Source: an uncultured Methylococcaceae bacterium (GTDB taxonomy: Bacteria > Pseudomonadota > Gammaproteobacteria > Methylococcales > Methylomonadaceae). Taken from it: 64,000 nt of DNA. The stretch covers positions 1-64,000 of the forward strand of contig CAIXAE010000006.1 of NCBI GenBank assembly GCA_903917345.1, in the 5' to 3' direction. Of this stretch, positions 18,454 through 27,390 are shown piece by piece. Made by a program: the position numbers and the translations under genes. The notes under the pieces were generated by a model. It saw only the letters and a list, made by a program, of their open reading frames with translations. It searched no databases and was not told where the DNA came from. Each line of letters opens with the position of its first letter. Positions within the stretch are counted from its first letter, which is position 1.

Positions 18454-19238
18454 TGGCAGAGTTCACCTTACCTAAAAATTCAACCTTAATTAAGGGTAAT
18501 ACCTACAAGGCTTCAGAAGCGGCTACGAATGTACGTCGATTTGAAGTGTATCGCTGGGACCCAGAGACACAAGAAAATCCTCGTATTGATATCTATGAGT
18601 TAGATATGGATGACTGCGGTCCTATGGTGTTGGATGCCATTCTTAAAATCAAAAATGATATTGATACCAGCTTAACGTTTAGACGTTCATGCAGAGAAGG
18701 CGTATGTGGTTCTTGTGCGATGAATGTTAATGGTAAAAATACTCTGGTGTGTACAAAAGCGATTGATGCTTATCCAGACACTATAAAAATATTCCCTTTA
18801 CCTCATATGGCCGTTGTAAAAGACTTAGTGCCGGATATGACACATTTTTATGCGCAATATGCCTCTATCAAACCGTGGATAGAAACACAAACGCCAGCGC
18901 CGTCAGATACTGAACGCTTACAAAGTAAAGAAGATCGAGAAGTATTAGATGGTTTATATGAATGTGTTTTATGTGCGTGTTGTTCTACCAGTTGCCCAAG
19001 TTATTGGTGGAATGGTGAACGTTATTTAGGGCCTGCCGTTTTGTTACAGGCTTATCGTTGGTTGGTGGATAGTCGTGATGAGAACACGGGTGAGCGACTT
19101 GATGAATTAGAAGATCCTTTTAAGTTATATCGTTGTCATACGATTATGAATTGTACGGATACGTGTCCCAAAGGTTTGAATCCAGCCAAAGCCATTGCAG
19201 AAACCAAAAAGCTCTTAGTACAAAGAAAATTGGGTTAA
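18453..19238 (+). CDS. sdhB: Succinate dehydrogenase iron-sulfur subunit
   Basis: Electron-transfer subunit of complex II, 261 residues. The N-terminal ferredoxin domain holds the [2Fe-2S] cysteines in [16 protein letters not shown] plus LVC; the C-terminal domain holds the [4Fe-4S] and [3Fe-4S] ligands in [16 protein letters not shown] and [17 protein letters not shown]. Length is slightly above the usual ~235 because of a longer N terminus. The stop overlaps the sdhE start by one base. Confidence 0.97.
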   Translation: MAEFTLPKNSTLIKGNTYKASEAATNVRRFEVYRWDPETQENPRIDIYELDMDDCGPMVLDAILKIKNDIDTSLTFRRSCREGVCGSCAMNVNGKNTLVCTKAIDAYPDTIKIFPLPHMAVVKDLVPDMTHFYAQYASIKPWIETQTPAPSDTERLQSKEDREVLDGLYECVLCACCSTSCPSYWWNGERYLGPAVLLQAYRWLVDSRDENTGERLDELEDPFKLYRCHTIMNCTDTCPKGLNPAKAIAETKKLLVQRKLG

Positions 19239-19429
19239 TGCAAGAACTTGCTAAACTTAAATGGCAGTGCAGGAGAGGCACTAAAGAGTTAGATTTACTT
19301 TTAATGGATTATTTGGAAAACCGTTACCCATCATCCTCTCCACAAAAGAAATCCCAATTTATTCAGCTATTAGCATTAGAAGATGATGAGCTAATGGCTG
19401 TTTTAATGGATTTTATCAATACGGTTTAA
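19238..19429 (+). CDS. sdhE: FAD assembly factor SdhE, short form
   Basis: A 63-residue protein of the SdhE/YgfY family, which promotes covalent flavinylation of SdhA. The diagnostic RGxxE motif is CRRGTKELDLLLMDYLE, followed by the helical QFIQLLALEDDELMAVLMDF. It is shorter than E. coli SdhE (88 residues), lacking the C-terminal tail. The ATG at 19238 overlaps the sdhB stop (TAATG); an upstream in-frame ATG at 19133 would read through sdhB and is rejected. Position at the end of sdhCDAB supports the call. Confidence 0.9.
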   Translation: MQELAKLKWQCRRGTKELDLLLMDYLENRYPSSSPQKKSQFIQLLALEDDELMAVLMDFINTV

Positions 19430-19540
19430 ATTCTTATTCATAAATGGCTATGCTAATATAGCGCTCCAAATAAAATGATCGCATGGGTTTAAATATAAGC
19501 CCTTTTGTGTCGCGATTGATCAACAAAAATAAAGGTTACT

Positions 19541-20131
19541 ATGGAAGAGCTATTTTTAGAATTGCTTAAGGAATATGGTTATGTCATTTTGTACCTTTGG
19601 GGCATTCTTGAAGGTGAAATGGGCCTCATTATGGGAGGCATCCTGTCTCATACAGGAGATCTGCAATACTTAATGACCATATTTGTGGCTGGATTAGGTG
19701 GCTTTACCGGCGATCAGATTTATTTTTATGTGGGTCGATTTAATAAAGGCTATATACAGCGCAAACTTCAAAAACAACGTCTTAAATTTGCCATCGCACA
19801 TTTGTTGTTAAAGAAATATGGTTGGCCTATTATTTTTGTTCAGCGTTACATGTATGGGCTACGTACAGTAATTCCTATGTCAATTGGCATCACTAAATAC
19901 TCGGCCAAAAAATTCGCTATCATTAATCTTTTAAGCGCTTGGGTTTGGGCGGCAATTACTGTGACGCCTGCTTACTTTTATGGTGCAGAGATTTTAGAGT
20001 TATTGGGTTACGCAAAAGCCCATTGGTATTTTGCTTTACCCATTGCCGGTGGATTTCTTTACGGCTTGTATTACTACTTCAATAAACTTGAGATGTATTT
20101 CTTAGAGAAGAGAAAAGCACGCTTTCAATAG
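19541..20131 (+). CDS. DedA-family membrane protein
   Basis: A 196-residue polytopic inner-membrane protein of the DedA/SNARE-associated family, members of which act as undecaprenyl-phosphate or phospholipid flippases and support proton-motive-force and envelope homeostasis. Landmarks are the N-terminal reentrant region WGILEGEMGLIMGGILS, GFTGDQIYFYVGR, and the conserved arginine/glycine stretch VQRYMYGLRTVIPMSIG. The exact substrate is not deducible. It follows the sdh operon at 111 bases, far enough for its own promoter, and has its own strong terminator. Confidence 0.85.
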   Translation: MEELFLELLKEYGYVILYLWGILEGEMGLIMGGILSHTGDLQYLMTIFVAGLGGFTGDQIYFYVGRFNKGYIQRKLQKQRLKFAIAHLLLKKYGWPIIFVQRYMYGLRTVIPMSIGITKYSAKKFAIINLLSAWVWAAITVTPAYFYGAEILELLGYAKAHWYFALPIAGGFLYGLYYYFNKLEMYFLEKRKARFQ

Positions 20132-20164
20132 TTGCTTTCAGTCATAAGAAAACATCTCTAAACA

Positions 20165-20198
20165 AAAAAGCCTTACATGAAGTTGTAAGGCTTTTTTT
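20165..20198 (+). terminator. Intrinsic terminator of the DedA gene
   Basis: Stem GCCTTACA (20170-20177) / TGTAAGGC (20184-20191) with a six-base loop, flanked by A5 on the left and T7 on the right. The symmetrical A/T flanks could work in both directions. Confidence 0.88.
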
Positions 20199-20262
20199 AT
20201 GTCTGTTAATAAGGGGAGAGTCTTTTAAATTAACCCTATATGTTATGAAATCAAATATTCAA

Positions 20263-20751
20263 CATATCTTATCAATCACTTATGATGTGAACTTAAACTG
20301 ACAAGGTATAAATATAGTAAGTTGTAGTGTCTGATTGACCTAATGAAATATTAAAAAAATAATTTGAGATATTAAATTAAAGCGATGTGATATATATAAT
20401 AATAGATTAGATATAAAAAGAGGCGTTAACAGTATAAAGAATGTGGCTTTTGATATTAAAATTTGATGATTTCATATCAAAAAGACAGCTTTAGATACTA
20501 CATCTGGTCGAATTGATATCTTAAAGAAAAGTTTAGATATTAAAAGTGCTGTTATTGATTTGAGGTCGGTAAAATCAGATATCAAAAAAGGCAAACTTTA
20601 TTTCAAGAAGTTCAGTTTAGATATCAAATCATGACGAATTCATATCATAAATACAACTTAAGATATTAATCTCCGTTGTATTGATATCATAAGCTGGAGC
20701 TTTAATATCAATACGATGTAAGTTGATTAATAAACTGATGGTTTTGGTATT
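20263..20751. repeat. Array of ~24 degenerate palindromic units with exact 21-bp period
   Basis: The gap between the dedA terminator and the nadB stop (20199-20757) holds no credible gene. Instead, a GATAT(C/T)AAA-like core recurs every 21 bases without a phase slip, for example at 20368, 20389, 20410, 20452, 20473, 20494, 20515, 20536, 20578, 20620, 20641, 20662, 20683, 20704 and 20746; weaker matches fill the other 21-base steps back to 20263. The centre of the consensus, TTTGATATCAAA, is a perfect 12-bp palindrome; the remaining nine bases of each unit vary freely. Counting the 20 units from 20347 by hand, T at unit position 3 is present in all and A at position 2 in 18. Reading the array as heptads (D-I-K-x-x-x-L) gives many stop codons, so it is not an intact gene. 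It looks like spaced protein-binding sites on one face of the helix (two turns per unit); that role is inference. Confidence 0.85.
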
Positions 20752-20757
20752 AAAAGC

Positions 20758-22359
20758 CTAGGGTTTAAGAATGGTATTGGCGGGTGGTTTAGTATTATCG
20801 GTTTCAGGATAATCTAATGTGTAATGTAGACCACGACTTTCTTTGCGTTGTAACGCACAGCGGATGATTAACTCCGCAACAATCACTAAATTACGTAACT
20901 CTAACAAATCGCTGGTCACTCTAAAGTTACCGTAATAGTCATTGATTTCTTTTTTGAGTAATTCCACGCGGTTCAGCGCTCTTGTGAGGCGTTTGTTGGT
21001 TCTAACGATGCCGACGTAGTCCCACATAAAATGTCTTATTTCATTCCAATTATGCGAAACCACAACTTCTTCGTCTGAGTCGATAACTTGCGACTCGTCC
21101 CAATCTGGTATGGTGCAGTTTGTTTGAATGTGGGGTAGTTTCTTTAAAATATCTTCACTGGCGCGTTCAGCAAAAACCAGGCATTCGAGTAAAGAGTTAC
21201 TCGCCATTCGATTGGCGCCGTGTAATCCAGTACAAGCCACTTCCCCAACGGCATAGAGATTCTCGATATCGGTACGCGCGTAATTATTGGTAATAACACC
21301 ACCGCAGGTGTAATGAGCCGCCGGCACCACGGGGATAGGTTGTTTAGTGATATCTATATCAAACTCAAGACACTGTTTATAGATGGTGGGGAAGTGTTCA
21401 ATAATAAATTCGGCCGGTTTGTGGCTGATATCAAGGTAAACACATTCAATACCCCGTTTTTTCATTTCATGATCGATCGCTCTTGCTACGATGTCTCTGG
21501 GGGCTAATTCGCCTCGCGGATCAAATTTGTGCATAAAAGAAGAGCCGTCAGCCAGCACTAATTTACCGCCTTCACCTCTTAATGCTTCGCTGATTAGAAA
21601 GTTTCTGGCTTCTGGATGATATAAGCAAGTCGGATGGAATTGCATAAATTCCATGTTGCTCACTCGACAGCCTGCTCGCCAAGCTAAAGCAATGCCGTCT
21701 CCCGTTGAACTGTGTGGATTGGTGCTATAGATATAAGCCATATTGGCGCCACCGGTTGCTAAGACGACGATCTTAGCTTTAATGGTTTTAACGTGGCTTG
21801 AATTTGCATCGAGCACATAAGCGCCGATGACTTGTTTTTGTGTGGCGTTGTCTTGTGTGTGGGTGATTAATTCAACAACACTGTGGTTTTCTAATAAAGT
21901 AATTTTTTTATGTTCTTTGGCTCTTTCAATTAAAGAAAGAGAGACTGCTTTACCCGTAGCATCTGCCGAATGCACAATTCTGCGATGCGAGTGCCCACCT
22001 TCACGGTTTAAGTGTAACTGGACTTCGCCGGCTTGATTCTGTTCCTCAGTAAACACAACGCCTTGTTGCAATAACCACTCTATGGAACTTTTTCCATGAG
22101 AGACAGTCAATCTGACAATATCGGTATCACATAAGTCCGCACCGGCATCTAGAGTGTCGTCGATATGAGATTCTAATGAATCACCTTCGTCAAATACGGC
22201 AGAGATACCGCCTTGGGCGTAATAGGTACTGCTAGAAGTTAAAGCAAATTTAGATAAGACGGCAATGTTATTGGTTTGTTCAGCCAGTCTAAGAGCAAGA
22301 CTAAGGCCGGCTCCACCGCTACCAATAATTAGGACATCATAATTAATTGAGTTAGGCAT
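20758..22359 (-). CDS. nadB: L-aspartate oxidase
   Basis: FAD enzyme that oxidises L-aspartate to iminoaspartate, the first step of NAD synthesis (with NadA). The 533-residue chain has the dinucleotide motif GSGGAGLSLAL, the TYYAQGGISAVF loop shared with fumarate reductase flavoproteins, the MEFMQFHPTCLYHP active-site segment and HGANRMASNSLLECLVF. The C-terminal helical domain is complete. It is divergent from rpoE, the conserved order nadB/rpoE-rseA of gammaproteobacteria. Its stop codon abuts the last unit of the 21-bp array. nadA and nadC are not in the window. Confidence 0.95.
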   Translation of the reverse strand: MPNSINYDVLIIGSGGAGLSLALRLAEQTNNIAVLSKFALTSSSTYYAQGGISAVFDEGDSLESHIDDTLDAGADLCDTDIVRLTVSHGKSSIEWLLQQGVVFTEEQNQAGEVQLHLNREGGHSHRRIVHSADATGKAVSLSLIERAKEHKKITLLENHSVVELITHTQDNATQKQVIGAYVLDANSSHVKTIKAKIVVLATGGANMAYIYSTNPHSSTGDGIALAWRAGCRVSNMEFMQFHPTCLYHPEARNFLISEALRGEGGKLVLADGSSFMHKFDPRGELAPRDIVARAIDHEMKKRGIECVYLDISHKPAEFIIEHFPTIYKQCLEFDIDITKQPIPVVPAAHYTCGGVITNNYARTDIENLYAVGEVACTGLHGANRMASNSLLECLVFAERASEDILKKLPHIQTNCTIPDWDESQVIDSDEEVVVSHNWNEIRHFMWDYVGIVRTNKRLTRALNRVELLKKEINDYYGNFRVTSDLLELRNLVIVAELIIRCALQRKESRGLHYTLDYPETDNTKPPANTILKP

Positions 22360-22486
22360 ATTTTATAATTTTTATAGACAACCCTAAGTGCTATCAATGG
22401 TTATTCTGTTTAAGGTTGTAGCTTAGTCGAACGTGTTTATGGATAATAACGCTTTTTATAGCGATAACACAATTTTTGTATTGCAT

Positions 22487-22514
22487 AGAACTTTATGAAA
22501 TTGTTTTTGTCCAT
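22487..22514 (+). promoter_or_regulatory. Possible sigma-E-type promoter of rpoE
   Basis: AGAACTT (22487-22493) matches the -35 element of extracytoplasmic sigma-E promoters (GGAACTT), and 16 bases later TCCAT lies where TCTGA would be expected. rpoE is autoregulated in relatives. The -10 match is weak, so this is only a candidate. Confidence 0.4.
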
Positions 22515-22533
22515 GACTGTGTAAAGAGTTCCA

Positions 22534-23121
22534 GTGGCCCACCATAAAAAATACAGTGAACAATCAGATGAAGATTTAGTGTTGCTCGTTCAGCAGGGTG
22601 ATAAATCAGCATTTGATTTTTTAGTTCTTAAATATCAGCACAGAATCATTCAGTTGGTTAATGGCTATATTAAAGATCCTGCTGAGGCACAAGACGTTGC
22701 GCAAGAGTCCTTTATTAAGGCTTATCGTGCGTTGGGTAGCTTTAGAGGGGAGGCTGCTTTTTATACATGGTTGTATAGAATTGCCATTAATACAGCTAAG
22801 AATTATCGCTTAGCGCGAGCCAGAAGAAGCGCATCGCAAGAGGTGGATGTTCAGGATGCTGAGGCGATAGAAAATGCACCTCAGTTGCAGGGCCTCGATA
22901 CACCGGAACGCTTATTATTAACACAAGAAATGTTGGACACTATAAAAGTTGCTTTATCTACTCTGCCCGAAGAGATGCGCATAGCAATTGAGTTACGAGA
23001 GTTTGATGGCATGAGTTATGAGGAAATAGCGGTAGCAATGGATTGCCCCGTAGGTACGGTTCGTTCACGCATTTTTAGGGCGCGTGCAACAATCGATAAT
23101 ATGATAAATCCATTGTTATAA
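22534..23121 (+). CDS. rpoE: RNA polymerase sigma-E factor (RpoE/AlgU)
   Basis: ECF sigma factor for envelope stress, 195 residues. Region 2 contains DKSAFDFLVLKYQHRI, DVAQESFIKAYRAL and the -10-recognising FYTWLYRIAINTAKNY; region 4 has LPEEMRIAIELREFDGMSYEEIAVAMDCPVGTVRSR, both typical of RpoE/AlgU. The start is GTG 22534 with AAAGAG (22523-22528) upstream. It is held at the membrane by the RseA protein encoded immediately downstream; degP, a usual target, comes next. Confidence 0.95.
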   Translation: MAHHKKYSEQSDEDLVLLVQQGDKSAFDFLVLKYQHRIIQLVNGYIKDPAEAQDVAQESFIKAYRALGSFRGEAAFYTWLYRIAINTAKNYRLARARRSASQEVDVQDAEAIENAPQLQGLDTPERLLLTQEMLDTIKVALSTLPEEMRIAIELREFDGMSYEEIAVAMDCPVGTVRSRIFRARATIDNMINPLL

Positions 23122-23134
23122 CAGGGTGATCTTG

Positions 23135-23668
23135 ATGAATGACCTATTAAATCAACAACTATCTCAATTTATCGATAATGAATTAGACGCTAAAGAGAGC
23201 TTAGCATTTAAAAAAGAATTATTGAGAAACCCCGATTTACAAGCGCGTTTGAAGCGCTATCAGTTAATCAGTCAGGCCATTAAATCAACTGCAACCATAG
23301 AGATCAATGCCGGCTTTTCTGATCAAATCAAAGCACAGTTAGCCCAAGACCCCATTCATTTTTTACCGCAGCAAAAAATAGCGACTAAACCTTATAAACA
23401 ATTAGCCATTGCGGCTTCTTTGATGGCTATCGCAATTACATCGGTTTATTCCGTTACATACCTGCAACGTCAATCTCAAGACGTGGCGGCAATACAAGTC
23501 GCACAAAATCCAGTTAATGATAAGAATCATAATGCATCTAGCACTTTTGAGTATCCGTTAAATAAACAAATTAATGATTACTTGCAGGCGCATAACGATG
23601 GTTTAAAAGAGAGTCCGGATGCTATTTACCAACCCTATACAAGACTAAGTTCATATAATCAAAGATAG
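23135..23668 (+). CDS. rseA: Anti-sigma-E factor RseA/MucA
   Basis: A 177-residue single-pass inner-membrane protein that binds and silences RpoE until cut by regulated proteolysis. The cytoplasmic N-terminal domain (LNQQLSQFIDNELDAKES) carries the sigma-binding pattern; a transmembrane helix covers about 91-110 (AIAASLMAIAITSVYSVTYL); the periplasmic part has the LNKQINDYLQAHNDG region resembling the RseA/MucA C-terminal domain. ATG 23135 is preferred over GTG 23126 because ACAGGG lies 8 bases upstream. No rseB (mucB) gene follows, so the periplasmic part has no neighbour-encoded protector. Confidence 0.88.
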   Translation: MNDLLNQQLSQFIDNELDAKESLAFKKELLRNPDLQARLKRYQLISQAIKSTATIEINAGFSDQIKAQLAQDPIHFLPQQKIATKPYKQLAIAASLMAIAITSVYSVTYLQRQSQDVAAIQVAQNPVNDKNHNASSTFEYPLNKQINDYLQAHNDGLKESPDAIYQPYTRLSSYNQR

Positions 23669-23758
23669 TCTATAGTTGTCTTAGTTTGATTTACCGATAC
23701 ATTAAATACAGGCTCAGTGTATTTTTTATTATTTATTACCTTTAAGAATGGAGTTTTT

Positions 23759-25171
23759 ATGCTAAAGAAACTAGGTTGGTGTGTGTTTTTGGTTTTTCTG
23801 TTAAACCCAATTGCTAATGCACAATTACCTGATTTTACCGAGATGGTAAAAACCAACGGTGTTGCCGTTGTTAATATTAGTTCCACTCAAAAAGCAAAAC
23901 CTGAAGCACCCGACGCTCAAAAAATGCCACCTTTACCTGAAGGCATGCCACCTGAAATGGAGGAGTTGTTTAAGCATTTTTATAATAATCCTGATGGTGG
24001 TGGTAATGGCGGAAACGGGGGCGAGGCGCAATCTTTAGGGTCTGGATTCATTATTTCTAAAGACGGTTATATATTAACCAATCATCATGTTGTTAAAGAT
24101 GCAGATGAGATATTCGTTAAATTCTCTGATAGAAGAGAGTTAGTGGCTAAATTAATCGGCTCGGATGAGCGTACGGATGTAGCCGTATTAAAAGTTGAAG
24201 CCAATGATTTACCTGTGGTTGCAATCGGTGACCCAAACAAATTACAAGTGGGTGAGTGGGTATTAGCTATCGGTTCACCTTTTGGCTTTGAACAATCGGT
24301 GACGGCAGGGATTGTCAGTGCCAAAGGTCGTAGTTTGCCCGGTGGTAATTACGTTCCGTTTATTCAAACAGATGTGGCGATCAATCCTGGAAACTCTGGG
24401 GGACCATTATTCAATATGGAAGGCCAAGTGGTCGGTATAAATTCACAAATTTATAGTCGTACCGGTGGCTTTATGGGGCTTTCATTTTCTATCCCTATGG
24501 ATGTGGTGATGAATGTCGTTAACCAAATCAAGTCTAATGGTAAAGCGGCTCATGGTTGGTTAGGTGTTCAAATACAAGATGTGACACGGGAGTTGGCTGA
24601 ATCTTTCGGTATGAAAAAACCGCAAGGTGCTTTGGTTTCTAAAATAATGCCAGGTAGCCCAGCAGAAAAGGCAGATATTCAGATTGGCGATATTATTATT
24701 GATTTTAATGGTCAAACCATCGAAAAATCAGGTGATTTACCTCCTATGGTCGGTATGACTCCGATCAATGATAAAGCGACGCTTAAAATCTTGCGCCAAG
24801 GTGCTGAGAAAACTGTCAATTTTGATATCGGATTATTACCTGATCAAGCGGCTAAAGCAGGGCCCAACAAAACTGAAAAGGCAAAACCAGCTAATCGCTT
24901 AGGACTCATGGTATCTGATTTAACGGCGGAAGAGAAAGAAGCCCTTCAAATCGTTAAAGGTGGCGTGTTAGTTCAAAATGTGGGAAATGGTATTGGTAAG
25001 AATGCTGGCATTTTACAAGGTGATGTTATTTTGCGTATTGCGAATGTAGTGATTAATGATGTCACAAGCTTCGAAAAAGCGATTAAAGAGCTTCCAGTAG
25101 GCAAGTCAGTAGCTGTTTTAATTCAACGTAGGGGCAGTCCTGCTTTTATCGCACTTAAAATAGATAAATAG
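23759..25171 (+). CDS. degP: Periplasmic serine endoprotease DegP/MucD-type
   Basis: HtrA-family protease/chaperone of the periplasm, 470 residues from ATG 23759 (GGAG 23750-23753 upstream; an in-frame GTG at 23717 would spoil the signal peptide). The signal peptide ends at NPIANA/QLPDF. The trypsin-like domain has the catalytic triad H110 (TNHHVV), D140 (RTDVAVLKV) and S213 (NPGNSGGPLF); two PDZ domains follow (about 260-350 and 380-465). A glycine/asparagine-rich loop (79-89) sits in the N-terminal LA-loop position. It forms a unit with rpoE-rseA, like the Pseudomonas algU-mucA-mucD set but without mucB and mucC. Confidence 0.93.
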   Translation: MLKKLGWCVFLVFLLNPIANAQLPDFTEMVKTNGVAVVNISSTQKAKPEAPDAQKMPPLPEGMPPEMEELFKHFYNNPDGGGNGGNGGEAQSLGSGFIISKDGYILTNHHVVKDADEIFVKFSDRRELVAKLIGSDERTDVAVLKVEANDLPVVAIGDPNKLQVGEWVLAIGSPFGFEQSVTAGIVSAKGRSLPGGNYVPFIQTDVAINPGNSGGPLFNMEGQVVGINSQIYSRTGGFMGLSFSIPMDVVMNVVNQIKSNGKAAHGWLGVQIQDVTRELAESFGMKKPQGALVSKIMPGSPAEKADIQIGDIIIDFNGQTIEKSGDLPPMVGMTPINDKATLKILRQGAEKTVNFDIGLLPDQAAKAGPNKTEKAKPANRLGLMVSDLTAEEKEALQIVKGGVLVQNVGNGIGKNAGILQGDVILRIANVVINDVTSFEKAIKELPVGKSVAVLIQRRGSPAFIALKIDK

Positions 25172-25192
25172 CCTTAAAAAGCGATCAAAATT

Positions 25193-25226
25193 AAAAAGCC
25201 CTATACGCGAGTGTAGGGCTTTTTTG
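25193..25226 (+). terminator. Intrinsic terminator after degP
   Basis: AGCCCTATAC (25197-25206) pairs with GTGTAGGGCT (25211-25220), including one G-U pair, around the loop GCGA. A5 precedes it and T6 follows. It ends the rpoE-rseA-degP unit. Confidence 0.88.
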
Positions 25227-25303
25227 CTGTATACATCCCACAGATAGCGTGATTTAGTTTAAAATCTCTGGACTTATTAGGTACGGATTTTAAATAAAAT
25301 AGA

Positions 25304-26236
25304 ATGCAAACGTCTGCAACAGAAATCATATCGACTCTTACTACCCTGCGAGATTATGTTCGCTGGGCATCTAGTGAATTTACACGCGCACAAATAAGCT
25401 TTGGTCAGGGCACTGTCTCCGCTCTAGATGAAGCAGTGGGACTCGTTTTACATACGCTGCATCAGCCGTATAACTTATCTGAAAATTACTTTGATTGCGT
25501 ATTAACTTTAAGTGAACGCCAAGCGGTACTTGATATTGTTAATAGACGTATTAATGAAAGGTTGCCGGCGGCTTATTTAACGAATGAGTCTATCTTTGCT
25601 GGATTGTCTTTCTATGTAGACTCAAGAGTCTTAGTGCCAAGATCGCCTATTGCGGAGCTGATTGAAGAACGCTTTGCACCTTGGGTAGAAGAAGAGGGTG
25701 TGACGCGTATTTTAGATTTATGTACAGGCAGTGGGTGCATTGCTATCGCGTGTGCTTATGCTTTTCAGCATGCTTGGGTTGACGCGGTTGATTTATCGCC
25801 AGATGCTTTAGATGTCGCAAAGATTAATGTAGACAAGCATCAATTAGAGGAATCGGTCACCTTATACCAATCAGATTTATTTAAAGAACTTATTCCTCAC
25901 CCTTATGACATTATTGTCAGCAACCCGCCTTATGTAGCACAAGAAGAATGGGAACACTTACCCAAGGAATATCATGTTGAGCCCGATATGGCCTTTAAGG
26001 GGGGCGTGAGTGGTTTAGATTTGGTGATACGCATTTTGGTTGATGCTAATGAGTATTTAGCAGAGCACGGTATTTTAGTGGTTGAAGTTGGAAGTAGTGC
26101 GCAAACTTTGCAGGATACCTTTCCTGACGTGCCTTTTTATTGGTTGAACTTTGAAAGAGGTGGAGATGGCGTGTTTTTACTTACGGCAGAACAAGTTGAT
26201 CATTATCACGAATTATTTTTAGCGGCTTTAAATTAA
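25304..26236 (+). CDS. prmB: 50S ribosomal protein L3 glutamine methyltransferase
   Basis: SAM-dependent N5-glutamine methyltransferase acting on ribosomal protein L3, 310 residues. The N-terminal helical domain ([25 protein letters not shown]) is the PrmB-specific one; the Rossmann fold has [16 protein letters not shown] and the catalytic [19 protein letters not shown], which separates PrmB from PrmC. It lies one base before aroC, as in E. coli. Confidence 0.93.
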   Translation: MQTSATEIISTLTTLRDYVRWASSEFTRAQISFGQGTVSALDEAVGLVLHTLHQPYNLSENYFDCVLTLSERQAVLDIVNRRINERLPAAYLTNESIFAGLSFYVDSRVLVPRSPIAELIEERFAPWVEEEGVTRILDLCTGSGCIAIACAYAFQHAWVDAVDLSPDALDVAKINVDKHQLEESVTLYQSDLFKELIPHPYDIIVSNPPYVAQEEWEHLPKEYHVEPDMAFKGGVSGLDLVIRILVDANEYLAEHGILVVEVGSSAQTLQDTFPDVPFYWLNFERGGDGVFLLTAEQVDHYHELFLAALN

Positions 26237-26237
26237 T

Positions 26238-27326
26238 ATGTCTGGAAATACAATAGGAAAACTTTTTACGGTCACCTCTTTTGGTGAAAGTCATGGGCCT
26301 GCGATTGGTTGTATCGTGGATGGATGCCCTCCGGGGATGCCATTAACTGAAGCCGATTTACAAGAAGATTTAGATCGTAGAAAACCGGGTACTTCGAGAC
26401 ACACTACGCAACGTCGTGAAGCTGATGAAGTCAAAATATTATCAGGTGTTTTTGAAGGTAAAACGACCGGTACACCGATTAGTTTAATCATTGAGAATAC
26501 GGATCAGCGTTCTAAAGATTACTCTAAGATCTCAGAAACGTTTAGACCCGGCCATGCCGATTATACGTATCAACAAAAATATGGTTTTAGAGATTATCGT
26601 GGGGGTGGTCGTTCGTCCGCACGTGAGACTGCGATGCGCGTAGCGGCGGGTGGTATTGCTAAGAAATATTTAAAAGAACAATGTGGTATTGAAGTACGAG
26701 GATATTTGTCGCAATTGGGCCCCATTAAAATTGAGAAATTAGATTGGTCTATTATTGATAGCAATCCCTTTTTCTGCCCAGATGCCGATAAAGTACCAGA
26801 AATGGAAGCTTATATGGACGCCTTGCGTAAAGAAGGTGAGTCTATAGGGGCAAGAATTGAAGTTGTTGCGACTAATGTGCCGCCTGGATTAGGTGAGCCT
26901 ATTTTTGATCGGTTAGATGCAGACTTAGCACATGCCTTGATGAGTATTAATGCCGTAAAGGGTGTTGAGATTGGTGATGGTTTTGCATGTATTGATACCA
27001 AAGGTACTCAATTTAGAGACGAAATGACACCGGTCGGCTTTTTAAGTAATCATGCGGGCGGTATTTTAGGTGGTATCTCTAGCGGGCAAAATGTGACCGC
27101 TAGTATTGCGCTCAAACCTACTGCGAGCTTAAGGTTGCCAGGTAAAAGCATCAATATTCATGGTGAAGCCATTGATGTCGTTACAGAGGGGCGTCATGAT
27201 CCTTGTGTTGGTATTCGTGCTACGCCTATTGCAGAAGCCATGATGGCTATCGTATTAATGGATCATTTTTTGAGACATCGCGCTCAAAACGCAAATGTAG
27301 ACTCTGGTTTAGCTATTCTACGTTAG
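26238..27326 (+). CDS. aroC: Chorismate synthase
   Basis: Flavin-dependent lyase that converts 5-enolpyruvylshikimate-3-phosphate to chorismate, the last step of the shikimate pathway. The 362-residue chain has all three family signatures: [31 protein letters not shown] and [17 protein letters not shown]. It is complete and translationally close to prmB. Confidence 0.97.
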   Translation: MSGNTIGKLFTVTSFGESHGPAIGCIVDGCPPGMPLTEADLQEDLDRRKPGTSRHTTQRREADEVKILSGVFEGKTTGTPISLIIENTDQRSKDYSKISETFRPGHADYTYQQKYGFRDYRGGGRSSARETAMRVAAGGIAKKYLKEQCGIEVRGYLSQLGPIKIEKLDWSIIDSNPFFCPDADKVPEMEAYMDALRKEGESIGARIEVVATNVPPGLGEPIFDRLDADLAHALMSINAVKGVEIGDGFACIDTKGTQFRDEMTPVGFLSNHAGGILGGISSGQNVTASIALKPTASLRLPGKSINIHGEAIDVVTEGRHDPCVGIRATPIAEAMMAIVLMDHFLRHRAQNANVDSGLAILR

Positions 27327-27336
27327 GCCTTCCTAA

Positions 27337-27358
27337 GGGCAACCCATCAGGGTTGCCC
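27337..27358 (+). terminator. Hairpin after aroC
   Basis: A perfect GGGCAACCC (27337-27345) / GGGTTGCCC (27350-27358) stem with an ATCA loop, eleven bases after the aroC stop. The T run is delayed and interrupted, so termination may be partial. Confidence 0.7.
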
Positions 27359-27390
27359 TCCTTATAGGGTTTTTATTCTACCCACACATT

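Noticed and set aside
19133-19237. Upstream extension of sdhE starting at ATG 19133
   Set aside because: It would overlap the essential C-terminal cysteine cluster of sdhB; the ATG at 19238 overlaps the sdhB stop and fits the family.
20473-20634. An open stretch of about 53 codons in the 21-bp array, read as D-I-K-x-x-x-L heptads
   Set aside because: No start codon, stops on both sides and in many other units, and the hydrophobic residues are not in 3-4 coiled-coil spacing. The invariant T at the third base argues for DNA-level conservation.
20263-20751. CRISPR array
   Set aside because: Units are degenerate, the period is only 21 bp, and conserved and variable parts do not alternate as repeat and spacer of typical size. 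No cas genes are present.
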